Shown piece after piece: positions 62,298 to 64,000 of a DNA stretch of 64,000 nucleotides. The DNA comes from Burkholderia sp. Bp9142. GTDB taxonomy: Bacteria > Pseudomonadota > Gammaproteobacteria > Burkholderiales > Burkholderiaceae. How positions within the stretch are numbered: position 1 is the stretch's first letter; every line of letters begins with the position of its first letter. Location: contig NZ_QTPP01000042.1 in the NCBI RefSeq assembly GCF_003853415.1, positions 1-64,000 of the forward strand. The letters run 5' to 3'. The notes beneath the pieces are model-generated. The model was not told the origin of the DNA, searched no databases, and was given only the letters and a program-made list of their open reading frames with translations. The translations under genes and the position numbers were made by a program.

Positions 62298-64000
62298 TGC
62301 AGGCCGCCGCTACGCAAGCCGCCGCCGCGGCCGGGGAGCCGTGCGCCGCGCACGATTGGAATCTGCCGCACGGATCGGGTATCGACGACGATCCGCTGCT
62401 GGGCTGCCTGCTCGTGCTGACGCGGCTGTTCGACCGGCCGGTGGGCATCGACACGCTCGTGGCCGGCCTGCCGCTCGCCGGCCGGCGCCTCACCCCGGCG
62501 CTGTTCGTGCGGGCCGCGGCGCGCGCCGGCCTCTCGGCGAAACTGGCCCGGCGCGCGCTGCCCGACATCCCGGATGCGGTGCTGCCCGCGGTGCTGCTGC
62601 TCAACGACGGGCAAGCCTGCGTGCTGGTTCGCCGCAACGCGTGCGGCACCCTGCAGGTGATCCTTCCTGAAACCGGCATCGGCGAGGAAGCCGTCGACGC
62701 GGCCGAACTCGCGCAACGCCACGCCGGCCACGTGCTGTTCGCGCGTCCGGCCCACCGGTTCGATGCGCGCGACACGGAAAGCGTCGTGCCGCGCCCGCGC
62801 CACTGGTTCTGGGGGGTGGTTGCGCAATCGTGGCCGATCTATGCCGAAGTGATGCTCGCGTCGACGCTGGTCAACCTGTTCGCGCTGGCGATGCCGCTGT
62901 TCACGATGAACGTCTACGACCGCGTCGTGCCGAACCGGGCGCTCGAGACGCTGTGGGCGCTGGCGGCCGGCATCGCGCTCGTGATCGTGTTCGACGTGGT
63001 GATGCGCACGTTGCGCGGCTATTTCATCGACGTGGCCGGCAAGAAGATCGACGTGATCCTGTCGGCAAACCTGTACGAGAAGGTGCTCGGCATCCGGATG
63101 GCTGCGCGGCCGCCGTCCGTCGGCGGGTTCGCCTCGCAGATCCAGGAATTCGAAGCGGTGCGGGAATTCCTCACCTCGGCGACCGCGGCGGCGCTGATCG
63201 ACCTGCCGTTTTCGGTCGTGTTCATCACGGCGATGTTCTGGGTCGGCGGCGGCCTCGGCTGGCTGCCGCTGCTTGCACTGCCGCTCGTGATCGGCGCGGG
63301 CATGGCCGTGCAGGGGCCGCTGGCGCGGACCATCCAGGACAGCCAGCGCCACGCGAGCCAGCGCCAGGCGCTGCTGATCGAAACGCTGGTCGGCCTCGAG
63401 ACGATCAAGGTCAACGGCGCGGAAGGACCGATGCAGGCGCGCTGGGAGCAACTGCTTGGCGAGATCGCACGGCTCGGGCTCAAGTCGCGCCTGCTGTCGG
63501 GCTGCGCGGTCAATTTCGCGATGTTCGCGCAGCAGGCGGCCTATCTCGCGGTGGTCCTGTGCGGCGTGTACATGATCGGCGACGACCGGCTCACGACGGG
63601 CGGACTCATCGCCTGCACCATCTTCACCGGCCGCGCGCTCGCGCCGATGGGCCAGGTGGCGTCGCTGCTGACCCGCTACCACCAGTCGCGCAGCGCGCTG
63701 GCGTCGATCGACGGCGTGATGAACCTGCCCGGCGAGCGGCCGGCCGAGCAGCGCTTCGTCCATCGGCCGGCACTGCGGGGCGAGATCGAATTCCGCAACG
63801 TCAGCTTCGCGTATCCCGGCCAGAGCGGCGTCTCGCTCGACGGCGTGTCGTTCCGCATCGCCGCGGGCGAGCGCGTCGGCATCATCGGGCGCGTCGGCTC
63901 GGGCAAGACCACGCTCGAAAAACTCGTCCTCGGTCTCTACCCGCCTGCATCGGGCAACGTGCTGATCGATGGCGTCGAACTGCGTCAGTACGACCCTGCC
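62297..64000 (+). CDS. Type I secretion ABC protein, LapB/LssB type, cut by the right edge
   Basis: 568 codons visible. An N-terminal C39-like domain (about 20-145) lacks the catalytic DCG motif: it reads DPLLGCLLVLTRLF, the degenerate CLD form that docks RTX-type substrates. Membrane helices (about 175-440) and the beginning of the nucleotide-binding domain with Walker A GRVGSGKTT (about residue 530) follow. Family members export large adhesins or RTX proteins with a HlyD adaptor and TolC channel; those partners may lie beyond the edge. Confidence 0.92.
   Translation, partial: MQAAATQAAAAAGEPCAAHDWNLPHGSGIDDDPLLGCLLVLTRLFDRPVGIDTLVAGLPLAGRRLTPALFVRAAARAGLSAKLARRALPDIPDAVLPAVLLLNDGQACVLVRRNACGTLQVILPETGIGEEAVDAAELAQRHAGHVLFARPAHRFDARDTESVVPRPRHWFWGVVAQSWPIYAEVMLASTLVNLFALAMPLFTMNVYDRVVPNRALETLWALAAGIALVIVFDVVMRTLRGYFIDVAGKKIDVILSANLYEKVLGIRMAARPPSVGGFASQIQEFEAVREFLTSATAAALIDLPFSVVFITAMFWVGGGLGWLPLLALPLVIGAGMAVQGPLARTIQDSQRHASQRQALLIETLVGLETIKVNGAEGPMQARWEQLLGEIARLGLKSRLLSGCAVNFAMFAQQAAYLAVVLCGVYMIGDDRLTTGGLIACTIFTGRALAPMGQVASLLTRYHQSRSALASIDGVMNLPGERPAEQRFVHRPALRGEIEFRNVSFAYPGQSGVSLDGVSFRIAAGERVGIIGRVGSGKTTLEKLVLGLYPPASGNVLIDGVELRQYDPA

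Overview
The window is high-G+C proteobacterial DNA that reads as Burkholderia, most likely a Burkholderia cepacia complex secondary replicon. That is inferred from the codon bias, an OmpC-like Burkholderia porin, and the density of catabolic, GntR/IclR and secretion genes. No rRNA, tRNA or CRISPR was seen. About 45 genes are supported, including two that are cut by the window edges and three decayed genes.

Layout. (1) 0-9 kb, all minus strand: a type I-like export locus. It holds an OprM/NodT lipoprotein, a tandem-FHA membrane protein, a HlyD adaptor, a parvulin without signal peptide, and a C39-peptidase ABC exporter with two N-terminal cNMP-binding domains. The start of a further gene overlaps the exporter stop. 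(2) 9-18 kb: exported proteins. These are two tandem DUF4399 proteins, a divergent caspase-FGE fusion, an S53 peptidase with a polysaccharide-deacetylase-like protein, an M35-type metallopeptidase, a small Gly-rich lipoprotein and an RcnB-like protein. (3) 18-28 kb: an envelope block. It has a two-component system, a divergent OmpR-type regulator whose receiver has lost its phosphorylation residues, a BamA paralogue, a porin, two small genes and an LptD paralogue. (4) 28.5-36.6 kb, minus strand: a polyamine-type ABC importer operon led by a Nudix-like protein and followed by a GntR/FCD regulator and a succinate-semialdehyde dehydrogenase. A second GntR/FCD regulator gene lies upstream. (5) About 36.7-49.3 kb: a visibly less G+C-rich insert bounded by inverted IS21-type subterminal repeats. 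It carries a catabolic cluster (FAD dehydrogenase, MHS transporter, SDR, two TIM-barrel proteins, Gfo/Idh/MocA, IclR, SurE) and a scarred right end (integrase/N-formylglutamate amidohydrolase chimera, truncated istB, decayed lipoprotein gene). (6) 49.3-56.6 kb: a Rut-like catabolic cluster (DUF1330, DUF1185, alpha/beta hydrolase, flavin reductase-Nudix fusion, luciferase-like monooxygenase, aldehyde dehydrogenase, NCS1 permease, carboxymuconolactone decarboxylase). (7) 56.6-61.8 kb: another catabolic cluster (D-2-hydroxyacid dehydrogenase, SDR, MFS, VOC protein, HTH-citrate synthase). (8) 62.2 kb to the right edge: a LapB/LssB-type exporter ABC protein, cut by the edge.

How the parts fit. The strongest new observation is a palindrome of the form ATGGNATNCCAT. 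It occurs twice before the Nudix/ABC-importer operon, once before the GntR gene, and as a pair (one degenerate) between the divergent DUF1330 and DUF1185 genes 13 kb away. Both sides also encode homologous degenerate Nudix-like domains. The simplest reading is that importer, regulator and flavin-monooxygenase pathway were one regulon and one locus, later split by the roughly 12.6-kb IS21-flanked insert. The substrate cannot be read from the sequence. A nitrogenous compound opened by a flavin monooxygenase and drained through semialdehyde dehydrogenases is the best guess.
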